NCBI GenBank assembly: GCA_009930445.1
Contig: RZYD01000003.1
Coordinates: 1-38,355 of the forward strand
Reading direction: 5' to 3'
Origin: Bacteroidia bacterium
GTDB taxonomy: Bacteria > Bacteroidota > Bacteroidia > Bacteroidales > BM520
DNA length: 38,355 nt
Below, piece after piece: positions 1 to 9,043 of the stretch. Positions within the stretch are counted from its first letter, which is position 1. Each line of letters begins with the position of its first letter. The notes below the pieces were generated by a model, which ran no database searches, was not told the origin of the DNA, and worked only from the letters and a program-made list of their open reading frames with translations. The translations under genes and the position numbers were made by a program.

Positions 1-381
1 TGGCGGGTGGGCGTTGAAAAACCTGCCGATAATGCAGCGTATGGGGAAAACCTTCAGGCTGTGGTTCAACTTACCGGAAAGGCTCTCGCTACTTCCGGTA
101 GCTATCGGAAATTTTATATTAAGGATGGCGTAAAATACAGCCATACCATCGATCCCCAAACCGGATATCCTGTAGTTCATTCGTTGTTAAGTGCTACAGT
201 AATTGCCAACCAATGCGGAGTGGCTGATGCCTGGGCAACGGCTCTTATGGTGCTGGGATCTGAAAAAGGGAAAGCCGTAATTCTTCAGCATAATGAACTG
301 GAGGCCTATTTGATTTTTATTAATGCGGAGGGCAAGAGTGAAACCTGGGCTTCGGATGGTTTCTTATCGGTTATGGAATAA
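1..381 (+). CDS. apbE: FAD:protein FMN transferase (ApbE family), C-terminal fragment, truncated by left window edge
   Basis: Frame open from base 1; KALATSGSYRKFYIKDGVKYSHTIDPQTGYPV and GVADAWATALMVLG are ApbE hallmarks. Confidence 0.9.
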   Translation, partial: WRVGVEKPADNAAYGENLQAVVQLTGKALATSGSYRKFYIKDGVKYSHTIDPQTGYPVVHSLLSATVIANQCGVADAWATALMVLGSEKGKAVILQHNELEAYLIFINAEGKSETWASDGFLSVME

Positions 382-386
382 CTACA

Positions 387-572
387 TCAGTTATTATGGC
401 AGGAATTACTGCCACCGCCGCAACTGCATCCGATGCGCTCTCCTGTTTCAGGATGTACACTGGAGCAACTTTTTTTAAACTCGCCTCCTTTCTTAACAAA
501 CATTTTAATGGCAAGGGCTGAAACGGCAAGTGCCAATAAGAGAATGGAGATAAGAATTACTTTTAGCATCAT
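387..572 (-). CDS. Small N-terminally membrane-anchored Cys-rich protein, NqrM-like (Na+-NQR maturation) candidate
   Basis: MMLKVILISILLLALAVSALAIKMFVKKGGEFKKSCSSVHPETGERIGCSCGGGSNSC: one TM plus Cys cluster; convergent with apbE. ORF track start at 608, internal ATG at 572 more plausible. Confidence 0.55.
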   Translation of the reverse strand: MMLKVILISILLLALAVSALAIKMFVKKGGEFKKSCSSVHPETGERIGCSCGGGSNSCHNN

Positions 573-613
573 GTTTAATTTATAGTGTAAACAAACCGGG
601 TACGACAATGTTT

Positions 614-654
614 ATGCCGGAAAACAATTGTTTTCCGGCATATCCTGTTTTTTT
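614..654 (+). terminator. Perfect 28-nt palindrome followed by T-tract; possible + strand terminator or operator
   Basis: ATGCCGGAAAACAATTGTTTTCCGGCAT (614-641) then ATCCTGTTTTTTT. Confidence 0.5.
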
Positions 655-672
655 AGTCAACATTGTTGGGAA

Positions 673-2136
673 TTATTTTTTTTGCCACCCTTTGTAAATC
701 TTCGATTCCAGCCCAATATAGTTTTTCTGGAAGAAACAGAATGTTTCCGACCGATCGAGTTTTAGATTGGAAAGTACGTTTTTGCTGCTGGTTTCACGAT
801 ACTTGGTAACATATTCGGTGATTTCGTTAATATGTTTCGGCTCATCGGTTTTTTCCAGGAATTCACGTACCAGCTCCTTGATCGTTTCTGTTTTAATATT
901 GTCCCATCCGGCCAGCGCATACGTACTGGTTTTCCCTATTGCAGATACTTCGTCAAGGCTGAGTATGGACGAGCGCAGGGATTCAATATTCCTGGGAACT
1001 CTGTTGGTCCTTCTGGCTAGTTCTTCATGGATTTCGGCCAGTTGCATCGGCCGTCCGGCTTCTTCCAGAATCGAAAGGATATGTTCTGAGAGTTTAACCA
1101 GCGTATTTCTGGCAATTAAGAAATTATTTTTATCCGTGCTGATTTCAATTTCGAGCTCTTCGTTGGCAACGTGGCGCATAACTGCTTTTGCACGTTTTAT
1201 CCATTTTTCGTCGGTAGTGCGGGTAAATTTATTCAGGAATGGATCAATTTCCAGCGGATAGGTCTCTTCAATCCGTTCGTTAATGAGGTCGTTTAACGCA
1301 TCGAAACAACCGATGAAGTCAAATTTTTCATACAGTTCGTTTTTTACCAGATAGTAGTTCATGTACAATTTTTCCATATTCTGGAATGTGGAATAGTCAT
1401 TTTCGAAGAGGACGGAGAAGACAAATCCGAAGAATTTCGGGGTCATGATGATATCTTCCTTGTCGTTGATCCGGTCGGCTGAGCGTTTGTTAATGATCAG
1501 CAAGTCGCGTTTTGAATCCAGATCGTACGAAATATGGTCGAGAATGTACGTGTGTTCCATCGTAAAAACCGAGATAATGCGTTCCATCATCGACGGAATT
1601 TTCTGGGAAATTTGACGGACTCTTTCACGGGTTATATCATAAATATCACCTATGGCCTGCAGCGTCCGTTTATTGCTGTCGGTAAAATAGTTGAAATTCT
1701 GACGGAAGATAAAAAATTCCCTTTCATTCATGTTTTTCTGCAGAATAGCAGTCAGAAACTTGCAGAACGGAAATTCTTTATTGAAAAATTCGGTACGGAA
1801 AGTTTCCGTATCCTGTGTTGGGATTTTAAAGCTGTTGTAGCAGAAAATTTTAAAATCTTCAAACTGTTTTGTGCGTGGATCCAGCTTGATTTTATCAACA
1901 GTCAAGCTATATTGACGAATGAATTTATCGGAAATCCGGGTTAATTCGTCATTTGTTTTGGCGCCGCAGTTTTGGAGGTTTTTGAAAGTTCCGTACTTGA
2001 AATAATACTCGACGATTTTGTAAAGCGTTGGTATAGAATTCGCAACGCAAACATTTCTTGTCCTTTCGGAAAGTTTTTCCATATCTTTGAGTTCGGAGAT
2101 ATGGAAGTTAGTGGGCATAGTACTGTTCATAGACAC
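673..2136 (-). CDS. Protein with RNA polymerase alpha-CTD-like N-terminus, sigma region-4-like HTH and HARE-HTH-like segment
   Basis: LSERTRNVCVANSIPTLYKIVEYYFKYGTFKNLQNCGAKTNDEL resembles alpha-CTD; LQAIGDIYDITRERVRQISQKI resembles sigma-70 region 4; HILSILEEAGRPMQLAEIHEEL resembles HARE-HTH. Confidence 0.6.
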   Translation of the reverse strand: MSMNSTMPTNFHISELKDMEKLSERTRNVCVANSIPTLYKIVEYYFKYGTFKNLQNCGAKTNDELTRISDKFIRQYSLTVDKIKLDPRTKQFEDFKIFCYNSFKIPTQDTETFRTEFFNKEFPFCKFLTAILQKNMNEREFFIFRQNFNYFTDSNKRTLQAIGDIYDITRERVRQISQKIPSMMERIISVFTMEHTYILDHISYDLDSKRDLLIINKRSADRINDKEDIIMTPKFFGFVFSVLFENDYSTFQNMEKLYMNYYLVKNELYEKFDFIGCFDALNDLINERIEETYPLEIDPFLNKFTRTTDEKWIKRAKAVMRHVANEELEIEISTDKNNFLIARNTLVKLSEHILSILEEAGRPMQLAEIHEELARRTNRVPRNIESLRSSILSLDEVSAIGKTSTYALAGWDNIKTETIKELVREFLEKTDEPKHINEITEYVTKYRETSSKNVLSNLKLDRSETFCFFQKNYIGLESKIYKGWQKK

Positions 2137-2266
2137 TTCTTTTATTCTGGTTTAAATATTTGTTTCTACCACTTATTGCTCTCCAAAAATAGGTAATTAT
2201 TTTTTTAAAAAGCAAGAAAAGTACTAAAAAAAGAGATAATAATTTTTTTTTAAACCTGAATATCGG

Positions 2267-3031
2267 TCATGAAGATGTTGGAATCCGAAAATGATACAAC
2301 ACGATGGCTGTTGCAATTGATGCATTAAGGCTTTCGGGATGAGGTAATTGCGGGTAAAAAGGGGGGATGGTGAGTTTATGGGTTACCTTTGATTCAATAC
2401 TTTTTCTTATTCCATGAGCTTCGCTTCCAATAATAAGAATTCCGTTCGATTTTGGGCTACAATTATAAATTTTATCTCCTTTAAGAAAAAGTCCGTAGAT
2501 GGGTATAGTTAAAGGAATCCGTGCCTGAAAGTCATCAAAGGAGATATACTGGAGGTTGCAACTGGCTAGTGCCCCCATTGTAGCCTGAACTGTTTTGGGG
2601 TTGAACAGTTCTACAGTATCGGGGGTACAGAAAATGTTTTTTACCCCAAACCAGCTTGCGGTACGGAGGATGGTTCCCAGGTTTCCAGGGTCGCGGATTG
2701 TATCGAGGTAAAGCACCAGGTCGTCGAACAGTGACGGATTTTTCAATAAGTCAGGGTATCGGATCTGGCAAACGGCTATCACTTGATTCGGTGTTTTGAG
2801 GGTACTTATGGTAGCCAGTTCCGGTTCGGTAACCAAGGTAATTTTGATGGATGTGTCTGTTGGCAAATGGGGATAATGGGCTTCGGTTACCACAATTTCC
2901 TCTATGGGGTATCCAGCCCTGCATAAGTCATCCACCATTTTAATTCCTTCTGCCAGGAACAGGCCTTTTTGGGTGCGGTATTTCTGTAGATGCAGCGATT
3001 TGAAATGTTTAATTTGGTTTTTTGAAAGCAT
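2267..3031 (-). CDS. RNA methyltransferase, TrmH/SpoU family
   Basis: LDTIRDPGNLGTILRTASWFG, IIGSEAHGI, LTIPPF..LPHPESLNASIATAI SpoU motifs; start taken at internal ATG 3031 (ORF track 3103 overlaps rplI). Confidence 0.9.
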   Translation of the reverse strand: MLSKNQIKHFKSLHLQKYRTQKGLFLAEGIKMVDDLCRAGYPIEEIVVTEAHYPHLPTDTSIKITLVTEPELATISTLKTPNQVIAVCQIRYPDLLKNPSLFDDLVLYLDTIRDPGNLGTILRTASWFGVKNIFCTPDTVELFNPKTVQATMGALASCNLQYISFDDFQARIPLTIPIYGLFLKGDKIYNCSPKSNGILIIGSEAHGIRKSIESKVTHKLTIPPFYPQLPHPESLNASIATAIVLYHFRIPTSS

Positions 3032-3058
3032 AAAAAAATCCCGGATGTTTCCGGGATT
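3032..3058 (-). terminator. Intrinsic terminator after rplI, T-tract abutting the trmH start codon
   Basis: Minus strand AATCCCGGA-AACA-TCCGGGATT then TTTTT. Confidence 0.75.
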
Positions 3059-3083
3059 AAAGGTACGTATATTTTTGAAATGC

Positions 3084-3533
3084 CTATTCGGCAAATACTT
3101 CAAAGTTTACCTCCACCTGTATGTCCTTATAAAGAATGATTTTGGCGGTGTAGGTACCAATTTCTTTGATGGAATCTCCATCGACATGGATTTTCTTCCG
3201 GTCGATTTCATATTTGAACTGTTCCTTGATGGAATCGGCAAGTTGCATTGCGTTCACTGAACCAAAGATTTTTCCGGTAGTTGCCGCTTTGGCACCAATT
3301 TTTACTGTAATGTTGTTGAGGGCCTCCGCCAGGGCAGTCGCTTCTTTTCTGGTTTTATCTTCTTTAAAAGCTTTTTGTTTTATTACTTCATCGCGGCTTT
3401 TCAATGCTGACGGAGTAGCCAGGATTGCTTTTCCCTGAGGGATGAGGTAATTTCTGGCGTAACCAGGTTTAACATCAATTACATCGTTGGCATATCCCAG
3501 ATTGGGTATATCTTGTTTAAGTATAATTTGCAT
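3084..3533 (-). CDS. rplI: 50S ribosomal protein L9
   Basis: MQIILKQDIPNLGYANDVIDVKPGYARNYLIPQGKA. Confidence 0.97.
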   Translation of the reverse strand: MQIILKQDIPNLGYANDVIDVKPGYARNYLIPQGKAILATPSALKSRDEVIKQKAFKEDKTRKEATALAEALNNITVKIGAKAATTGKIFGSVNAMQLADSIKEQFKYEIDRKKIHVDGDSIKEIGTYTAKIILYKDIQVEVNFEVFAE

Positions 3534-3545
3534 GGTTCTACCTCC

Positions 3546-3812
3546 TTATTTTAATAAATCCGCAACATAAGGCATCAGGGCAAGGTGTCTTGCTCTTTTG
3601 ATTGCCTGTGAAACTTTTTTCTGGTATTTTGTTGATGTGCCGGTAATACGGCGTGGGAGAATTTTTCCCTGTTCGTTAACGAATTTCAGGAGAAAATCAG
3701 CATCCTTGTAGTCAATGTATTTTATCCCTGATTTTTTGAAGCGACAATATTTTTTCTTTTTGACATCAACCGCAATCGGGGTTAAATATTTGATTTCTGA
3801 ATTGTTTGCCAT
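3546..3812 (-). CDS. rpsR: 30S ribosomal protein S18
   Basis: [16 protein letters not shown]...[31 protein letters not shown]. Confidence 0.97.
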   Translation of the reverse strand: MANNSEIKYLTPIAVDVKKKKYCRFKKSGIKYIDYKDADFLLKFVNEQGKILPRRITGTSTKYQKKVSQAIKRARHLALMPYVADLLK

Positions 3813-3836
3813 GATTTTTAATTTTATGTGAGATAA

Positions 3837-4211
3837 TTATTCAGCTGCCTCCGTTTTCTCTTCGGGTGCGTTTTGTTTTTGCGATTTAGCTGCACGTTTT
3901 TTCTCGTTGTATGCAATTGCATGCTTGTCGAGTTTTACGGTTAAAAACCGCAGAATTCTTTCGTCGCGTTTAAACGTCACTTCAAAGTTTTCAAGCAGAT
4001 TACCTTCTGCCCTGTATTCCAGCAGGTGGTAAAATCCGGTCGATTTCTTCTGAATCGGGTAGGCCAGTTTCTTAAGTCCCCAATTTTCTTCATGGACAAT
4101 TTCTGCCCCTTTTGTTTTCAGGTAATTCCTGAATTTTTCAACCGCTTCCTTCATCTGATCTTCAGATAAAACGGGAGTCATAATGAAAACGGTTTCGTAC
4201 TGATTGAGCAT
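3837..4211 (-). CDS. rpsF: 30S ribosomal protein S6
   Basis: YETVFIMTPVLSEDQ...WGLKKLAYPIQKKSTGFYHLLEY; adjacent to rpsR-rplI. Confidence 0.96.
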   Translation of the reverse strand: MLNQYETVFIMTPVLSEDQMKEAVEKFRNYLKTKGAEIVHEENWGLKKLAYPIQKKSTGFYHLLEYRAEGNLLENFEVTFKRDERILRFLTVKLDKHAIAYNEKKRAAKSQKQNAPEEKTEAAE

Positions 4212-4440
4212 TGTTTTCAGATTTTAATGAATAATGATTCTTTCTGTTAAAAAATGGAGTGCAAAATTACTATAATTTTTTGATTTTCAAAACTTGCACG
4301 AAAGTTTGGTTCAAAGAAAATTTTAAAATCCTTTCTTGCTTATACGGGCAATTCTATGGCTGGTAAGTCTGACTGCCTTCTGCCGTTCTGCATGTGGCTT
4401 TTGGTTCTCGTTGTTGCAAAAATATCAATGCCGATCGGAC

Positions 4441-5784
4441 TTATGCTTTTACCGGTGTTTTTTTCTTAACAAGGCTCAGCCAAATCAATCCGATTGCACT
4501 GGCGGTGAGCGAGGCTGAGAGGATGCCTATTTTAGCTACTTCGAGATAATGCATCCCGGGGAAGGCCAGGTTATCAACAAACAGTGACATGGTAAAGCCG
4601 ATGCCCCCCAGGCAGGCCACGCCCATCAACTGCTTCCAGGTTGTATGGTCGGGAAGTTTGGCCATTTTGCTTTTTACCGCCAGCCAGCTGAAGAGGGTTA
4701 TGCCAATTGGTTTTCCTATTACCAACCCGAAAAATACCCCCATGGCAACCGGACTGGTAAAATCAGCTAACAGGTTATCGGCATGCAATGCCACACCTGC
4801 GTTGGCCAGAGCAAAAACAGGTAAGATCAGAAACGTTACCCAGGGATGTAGTTTTTCTGTATTACGCTGCGCAGGCGACATTACGCGCTTACAACAGAGT
4901 TCAATCGACTGCACGGCTTCCAGTTGTCGGTGGTTAGTGAGTACATTTTTATCCGGATCCATCCAGGTTCTGAATTTATCCAGGTGATAGTGGATATCTT
5001 TCTGAAAACAGGATGAATCGATTTTCGTCCTGCTTGGAGTTGCCATGGCTACTAACACACCGGCAATGGTGGTATGAACTCCTGATTGCATGAAGAAGTA
5101 CCACATCAGTAGCCCTCCCAACAGATAAGGCACCCGGCTTCTGATACCGATACGATTAAAAATAAACAATAACGCCAGAATAAGTCCGGCAATCCCCAGG
5201 GCATCAAGGTGTAAATTGGAAGTATAGAATACGGCAATTACCAGTACAGCGCCCAGGTCATCGACAATGGCCAGCGCGGTAAGAAAAATTTTTAATGGCA
5301 GGGGCGCTCGTTTCCCCATTAGGGTGAGTACCCCAATGGCGAAGGCTATATCGGTCGCCATCGGAATTCCCCAGCCGGCAATGCCATCGGTACCTTGATT
5401 AAAAAGGAAGAAAATAAACGCTGGAACCACCATTCCACCAAATGCAGCCAAAATTGGGAGGGCAGCTTGTTTGGGTGATTTGAGTTCTCCCACGAGCATC
5501 TCCCGTTTAATTTCTAATCCAACGACATAAAAGAAGATTACCATTAAAAAGTCATTCACCCAATGCGCCAGCCCCATTGATATTTTATTATTTGTAAAAC
5601 CGATGCTGAATTCCTTATGCCAAAACTCCTCGTAAGCATGCCCCAGAAAGGAATTTGCAAGTACCAGTGCAAGAATCGTACAGGTTAAAAGCACAATACC
5701 ACCCGATACTTCGTTATGAATAAAACTTGAAAATGGTTTTTTAATTCGTTTTAAAAGAATGGTTTCTTGTCTTGTGATGTCCAT
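4441..5784 (-). CDS. nhaA: Na+/H+ antiporter NhaA
   Basis: Multi-TM; WVNDFLMVIFFYVVGLEIKREMLVGEL, IPMATDIAFAIGVL, TALAIVDDLGAVLVIAVFYT. Confidence 0.96.
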   Translation of the reverse strand: MDITRQETILLKRIKKPFSSFIHNEVSGGIVLLTCTILALVLANSFLGHAYEEFWHKEFSIGFTNNKISMGLAHWVNDFLMVIFFYVVGLEIKREMLVGELKSPKQAALPILAAFGGMVVPAFIFFLFNQGTDGIAGWGIPMATDIAFAIGVLTLMGKRAPLPLKIFLTALAIVDDLGAVLVIAVFYTSNLHLDALGIAGLILALLFIFNRIGIRSRVPYLLGGLLMWYFFMQSGVHTTIAGVLVAMATPSRTKIDSSCFQKDIHYHLDKFRTWMDPDKNVLTNHRQLEAVQSIELCCKRVMSPAQRNTEKLHPWVTFLILPVFALANAGVALHADNLLADFTSPVAMGVFFGLVIGKPIGITLFSWLAVKSKMAKLPDHTTWKQLMGVACLGGIGFTMSLFVDNLAFPGMHYLEVAKIGILSASLTASAIGLIWLSLVKKKTPVKA

Positions 5785-5788
5785 GGTG

Positions 5789-6970
5789 CTATTTTGTAAA
5801 AGGGTTGTTATTTGTTATTGGGTTTGTCTCGAAATGTTCAAGAATTACCTGGCATATTGTTTCTGCTGCTTTGCCATCGCCAAAAAGAGGAGGAAAATCG
5901 AGGTTTTTTATTGCTATGAAGTGACTAAAAGCCTTTAAAATTGATTCGTTGATTGAATTTGTGATGATTCCACATTGGTTCTCTACTATTTCAGTCCATT
6001 CGGTTTCAGGCCGGATAATAATTACGGGTTTCCGGAAGAAATAGGCCTCTTTTTGAACGCCTCCTGAGTCGGTAATGACTAGCCTGCAGTGTTTTTCCAG
6101 TTTCAGCATATCGAAATAGGATAAGGGCGGAGTAATTTGAATATCAGGATGTGTTATGAAAGATTTTTTGATTTGTGAAGGGAGTTTTGCAATCTGTTTT
6201 TCAGTCCTGGGATGCAGCGGAATTACCATTTTCATTTGTTGGGCAATTTCAATAAAAGCAGCTAATAAGTTTTCCAGACGTTGTGTGTTGTCGGTATTGA
6301 AATCGCGGTGCAGTGTAGCCAGTACATATTGGTTTTCTTTCAGGGCATATTGTTGAAGGATTGTTGATTTTTTTTCTGCAATTTTTGCGAAGAAAATCGA
6401 GTTATCGAGCATAATATCACCACAATGAAAGAGACCCGGATTATCGATGCTATAAGGTTTTTTCGATGGGGTGTGAAAGCCTTCTTTTACGAGATTGCTG
6501 ATTCCGGTTTGTGTTGGCGAAAAGAGCAGGGTTGCGCAATGGTCGGTGCAGATCCGGTTGATTTCTTCGGGCATGGTTTTATTAAACGACCGGAGTCCGG
6601 CTTCGATATGGATTACAGGAATATGAATTTTCACTGCGGCGAGAGCAGCCGCGAGGGTAGAATTGGTGTCGCCGTAAACAATTACGGCGTCGGGGTGGAT
6701 GTCGGCGAAAACTGTTTCAAATTTTTCCAGCATTCTTGCGGTTTGCGTGGCATGGGAGGCTGATCCTACATGAAGGTTATAATGGGGAGCCGGAATTTGC
6801 AGTTCTTCAAAAAATACCTCCGAAAGGTCGTGGTCATAATGTTGGCCGCTGTGGATAATAATTTCGTTTATCTTTCCGATAAATTTCCCTCTAACCGCAC
6901 GTGAAAACGCGGCTGCTTTAACGATTTGCGGCCTTGCACCGACAATGGATGCCACTGTAATCATACCCAT
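5789..6970 (-). CDS. wecB: UDP-N-acetylglucosamine 2-epimerase (non-hydrolyzing)
   Basis: VASIVGARPQIVKAAAFSRA, HSGQHYDHDLSEVFFEEL, VYGDTNSTLAAALAA, HIEAGLRSF, TDSGGVQKEAYFF. Confidence 0.95.
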   Translation of the reverse strand: MGMITVASIVGARPQIVKAAAFSRAVRGKFIGKINEIIIHSGQHYDHDLSEVFFEELQIPAPHYNLHVGSASHATQTARMLEKFETVFADIHPDAVIVYGDTNSTLAAALAAVKIHIPVIHIEAGLRSFNKTMPEEINRICTDHCATLLFSPTQTGISNLVKEGFHTPSKKPYSIDNPGLFHCGDIMLDNSIFFAKIAEKKSTILQQYALKENQYVLATLHRDFNTDNTQRLENLLAAFIEIAQQMKMVIPLHPRTEKQIAKLPSQIKKSFITHPDIQITPPLSYFDMLKLEKHCRLVITDSGGVQKEAYFFRKPVIIIRPETEWTEIVENQCGIITNSINESILKAFSHFIAIKNLDFPPLFGDGKAAETICQVILEHFETNPITNNNPFTK

Positions 6971-7029
6971 ATTATTTCCCGTGCGAAAATACCTTTTTTT
7001 TACGGAAAACGCATGGCCATCGGTTTTTT

Positions 7030-7725
7030 TTATACGATTCCTTCGTCTGCGAAGCTGAAATAGGTATCGCGGCTAAGAATAAGATGATCAAGAACCGGAA
7101 GATCGATCAGTTCACCGGCGTTTCGAAGTTTGCGGGTAAGGCGAATGTCGGCTTCACTGGGGCGAACGTTACCGCTGGGATGGTTATGGCACAGGATAAT
7201 TCCGGAAGCCATCTCCCGGAGGGCGGCATTAAATATTTTTTTAGGGTCGGCGATGGTTCCGCTAACACCCCCATGGCTGATATTACAGGGTCGGATTACT
7301 TTATTGGCACGATTGAGCAGGAGTATCCAGAATTGTTCGAAAGGTTCATCATCAAAGAACTGTTTCATGAGTTCAAACGCATCTTTACTGGAGGTAATCT
7401 GTTTTCGTTCCCGCGATGGGGTTACACTCCTTCTTCGTCCCAGTTCCATCGCTGCCATAATACTTATAGCGCGAACCTTTCCAATGCCTTTCACCGCCGT
7501 CAGGTCGCTGATATCCAGCATTCCCAGGGCAACGAGGTCGTTGGAGACGCGATCGAGGATGTTTCTGGCCAGGTCGACCGCTGAATCCCCGGGTGTCCCG
7601 CTGCCAATCACTATGGCTAATAGCTCTGTAGTACTCAGGGCACTTTTGCCTTTCTGGAGCAGTTTCTCGCGCGGCCGATCGTCTTCGGCCCACTGTTTTA
7701 TACTTTGTCGCTGTTGATAATTCAT
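7030..7725 (-). CDS. radC: RadC family JAB/MPN-domain protein
   Basis: RPREKLLQKGKSALSTTELLAIVIGSG; HNHPSGNVRPSEADIRLTRKL. Confidence 0.95.
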   Translation of the reverse strand: MNYQQRQSIKQWAEDDRPREKLLQKGKSALSTTELLAIVIGSGTPGDSAVDLARNILDRVSNDLVALGMLDISDLTAVKGIGKVRAISIMAAMELGRRRSVTPSRERKQITSSKDAFELMKQFFDDEPFEQFWILLLNRANKVIRPCNISHGGVSGTIADPKKIFNAALREMASGIILCHNHPSGNVRPSEADIRLTRKLRNAGELIDLPVLDHLILSRDTYFSFADEGIV

Positions 7726-7766
7726 ACCTAGTTAATACCAAAAACGAGAAAATATAACCCTTGATA

Positions 7767-7799
7767 CAAAAAAAAAGCCTCCTGCAAAAGGAGGCTTTT
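7767..7799 (-). terminator. Intrinsic terminator downstream of rpsT
   Basis: Minus strand AAAAGCCTCC-TTTTGCA-GGAGGCTTTT then T-run. Confidence 0.85.
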
Positions 7800-7817
7800 G
7801 AAATATCGTGGATGGGG

Positions 7818-8072
7818 TTACGCTAAAGCGTTTACCTGTTTAGTCAGCGACGATTTGATGTTTCCGGCTTTGTTTTTATGAATCATGCCTCTTTTCACCA
7901 TTTTATCTATCAGTTTGTACATTCCGGGAAGGTTTTTCGTAGCCTCCTCCTTGTTGTCAAGGAGACGGAATTTTTTTACAGCACTGCGCATGGTGCGGCC
8001 ATAATATCGGTTACGAAGACGTCTAACTTTCGTCTGTCTGATTCGCTTAATTGATGATTTGTGATTAGCCAT
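7818..8072 (-). CDS. rpsT: 30S ribosomal protein S20
   Basis: [35 protein letters not shown]. Confidence 0.95.
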   Translation of the reverse strand: MANHKSSIKRIRQTKVRRLRNRYYGRTMRSAVKKFRLLDNKEEATKNLPGMYKLIDKMVKRGMIHKNKAGNIKSSLTKQVNALA

Positions 8073-8108
8073 TTTACTCTCTTCTGTCTTTCTACTCAGT
8101 TTTTATTG

Positions 8109-8180
8109 TAGTCCGTAGGGGATTCGAACCCCTGCTACCAGGATGAAAACCTGGCGTCCTAACCCCTAGACGAACGGACC
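8109..8180 (-). tRNA. tRNA-Glu (TTC anticodon)
   Basis: Minus strand GGTCCGTTCGTCTAGGGGTTAGGACGCCAGGTTTTCATCCTGGTAGCAGGGGTTCGAATCCCCTACGGACT; cloverleaf folds, anticodon loop TTTTCAT. Confidence 0.93.
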
Positions 8181-8279
8181 TTTCGTTTTTGGAGTTGCAA
8201 AAATAGAACAATTTTGAATACTGGCAAAAAATTTCTTTAAAAAACCCTAAAAAAAAAGCGATATTCTTCTATTTGGTTG

Positions 8280-8966
8280 TTAATCAACCTCTTTTGTGTC
8301 GGCCTGAAATTTAAAGCCTAATCGTTTCCCCGTTTTTAATTGCATATTGTCGAGCGTCGCCCGAATATCATAAACCGTAATTTGCTGAACTGCCTGATAG
8401 GGTGGAGTCAGGAGATCGAAGTTGATGGTGTATTCAATAGCACTTTGCATAATTTGTTGTATATGCGGTTGATCAAATAAATCGCTTTCAAAATTGTTGT
8501 ACAACAATCCCAGCTCTCGTTTCCCTTCCAGGTAATAATGCTTATCTTTGTTGATGAAAATTCTTCCGATCAGATACCCCAGGTCGTTCAATCGGTTATA
8601 CTTAAAGGAATCGCCTAAAAAGTTGTAGATATTGATAATTCCACAGTATGACCTGGACTTATCCTCTTTTAAATAGGTGGTTTTAAACAGCTCGTGGTCG
8701 CGGGGTAATTCAAAAACATTGGTGTGCATCATAAATAGAAGAATATCGCCACCAAACCGAATTTCAAATTCAAAACCACCCCGATCGTGGAATTCAAAAG
8801 GAACTCTTCCCAAACTGTCGATTTCCATCTCATGATATTTGGTGGCTAACTCTTCTGCCGTGCTTTTAAGTAAACCAAACGCGCTTAGGGTGTTGTCATA
8901 AACATCCTGTTTGAGTTGTCCTTTTTCTTTCAGATGCGTGAACAAATTTTCAAGGGTCTTGTCCAT
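8280..8966 (-). CDS. Conserved hypothetical protein (228 aa)
   Basis: Long ORF with coherent soluble protein composition; no family recognised. Confidence 0.7.
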   Translation of the reverse strand: MDKTLENLFTHLKEKGQLKQDVYDNTLSAFGLLKSTAEELATKYHEMEIDSLGRVPFEFHDRGGFEFEIRFGGDILLFMMHTNVFELPRDHELFKTTYLKEDKSRSYCGIINIYNFLGDSFKYNRLNDLGYLIGRIFINKDKHYYLEGKRELGLLYNNFESDLFDQPHIQQIMQSAIEYTINFDLLTPPYQAVQQITVYDIRATLDNMQLKTGKRLGFKFQADTKEVD

Positions 8967-9043
8967 AAAGTTCAGAATGATATTCGGCTTTTACTGTTTA
9001 GTTTTCAAAGGTAGAAAAAAATGTATAATCTAGTGACTCCCTT

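Noticed and set aside
767-1944. Plus-strand ORFs opposite the 487-aa gene
   Set aside because: No recognisable domains; shadow of the minus-strand CDS
7084-7741. Long ORFs antisense and out of frame over radC
   Set aside because: radC is unambiguous on the minus strand; overlapping frames reflect composition only
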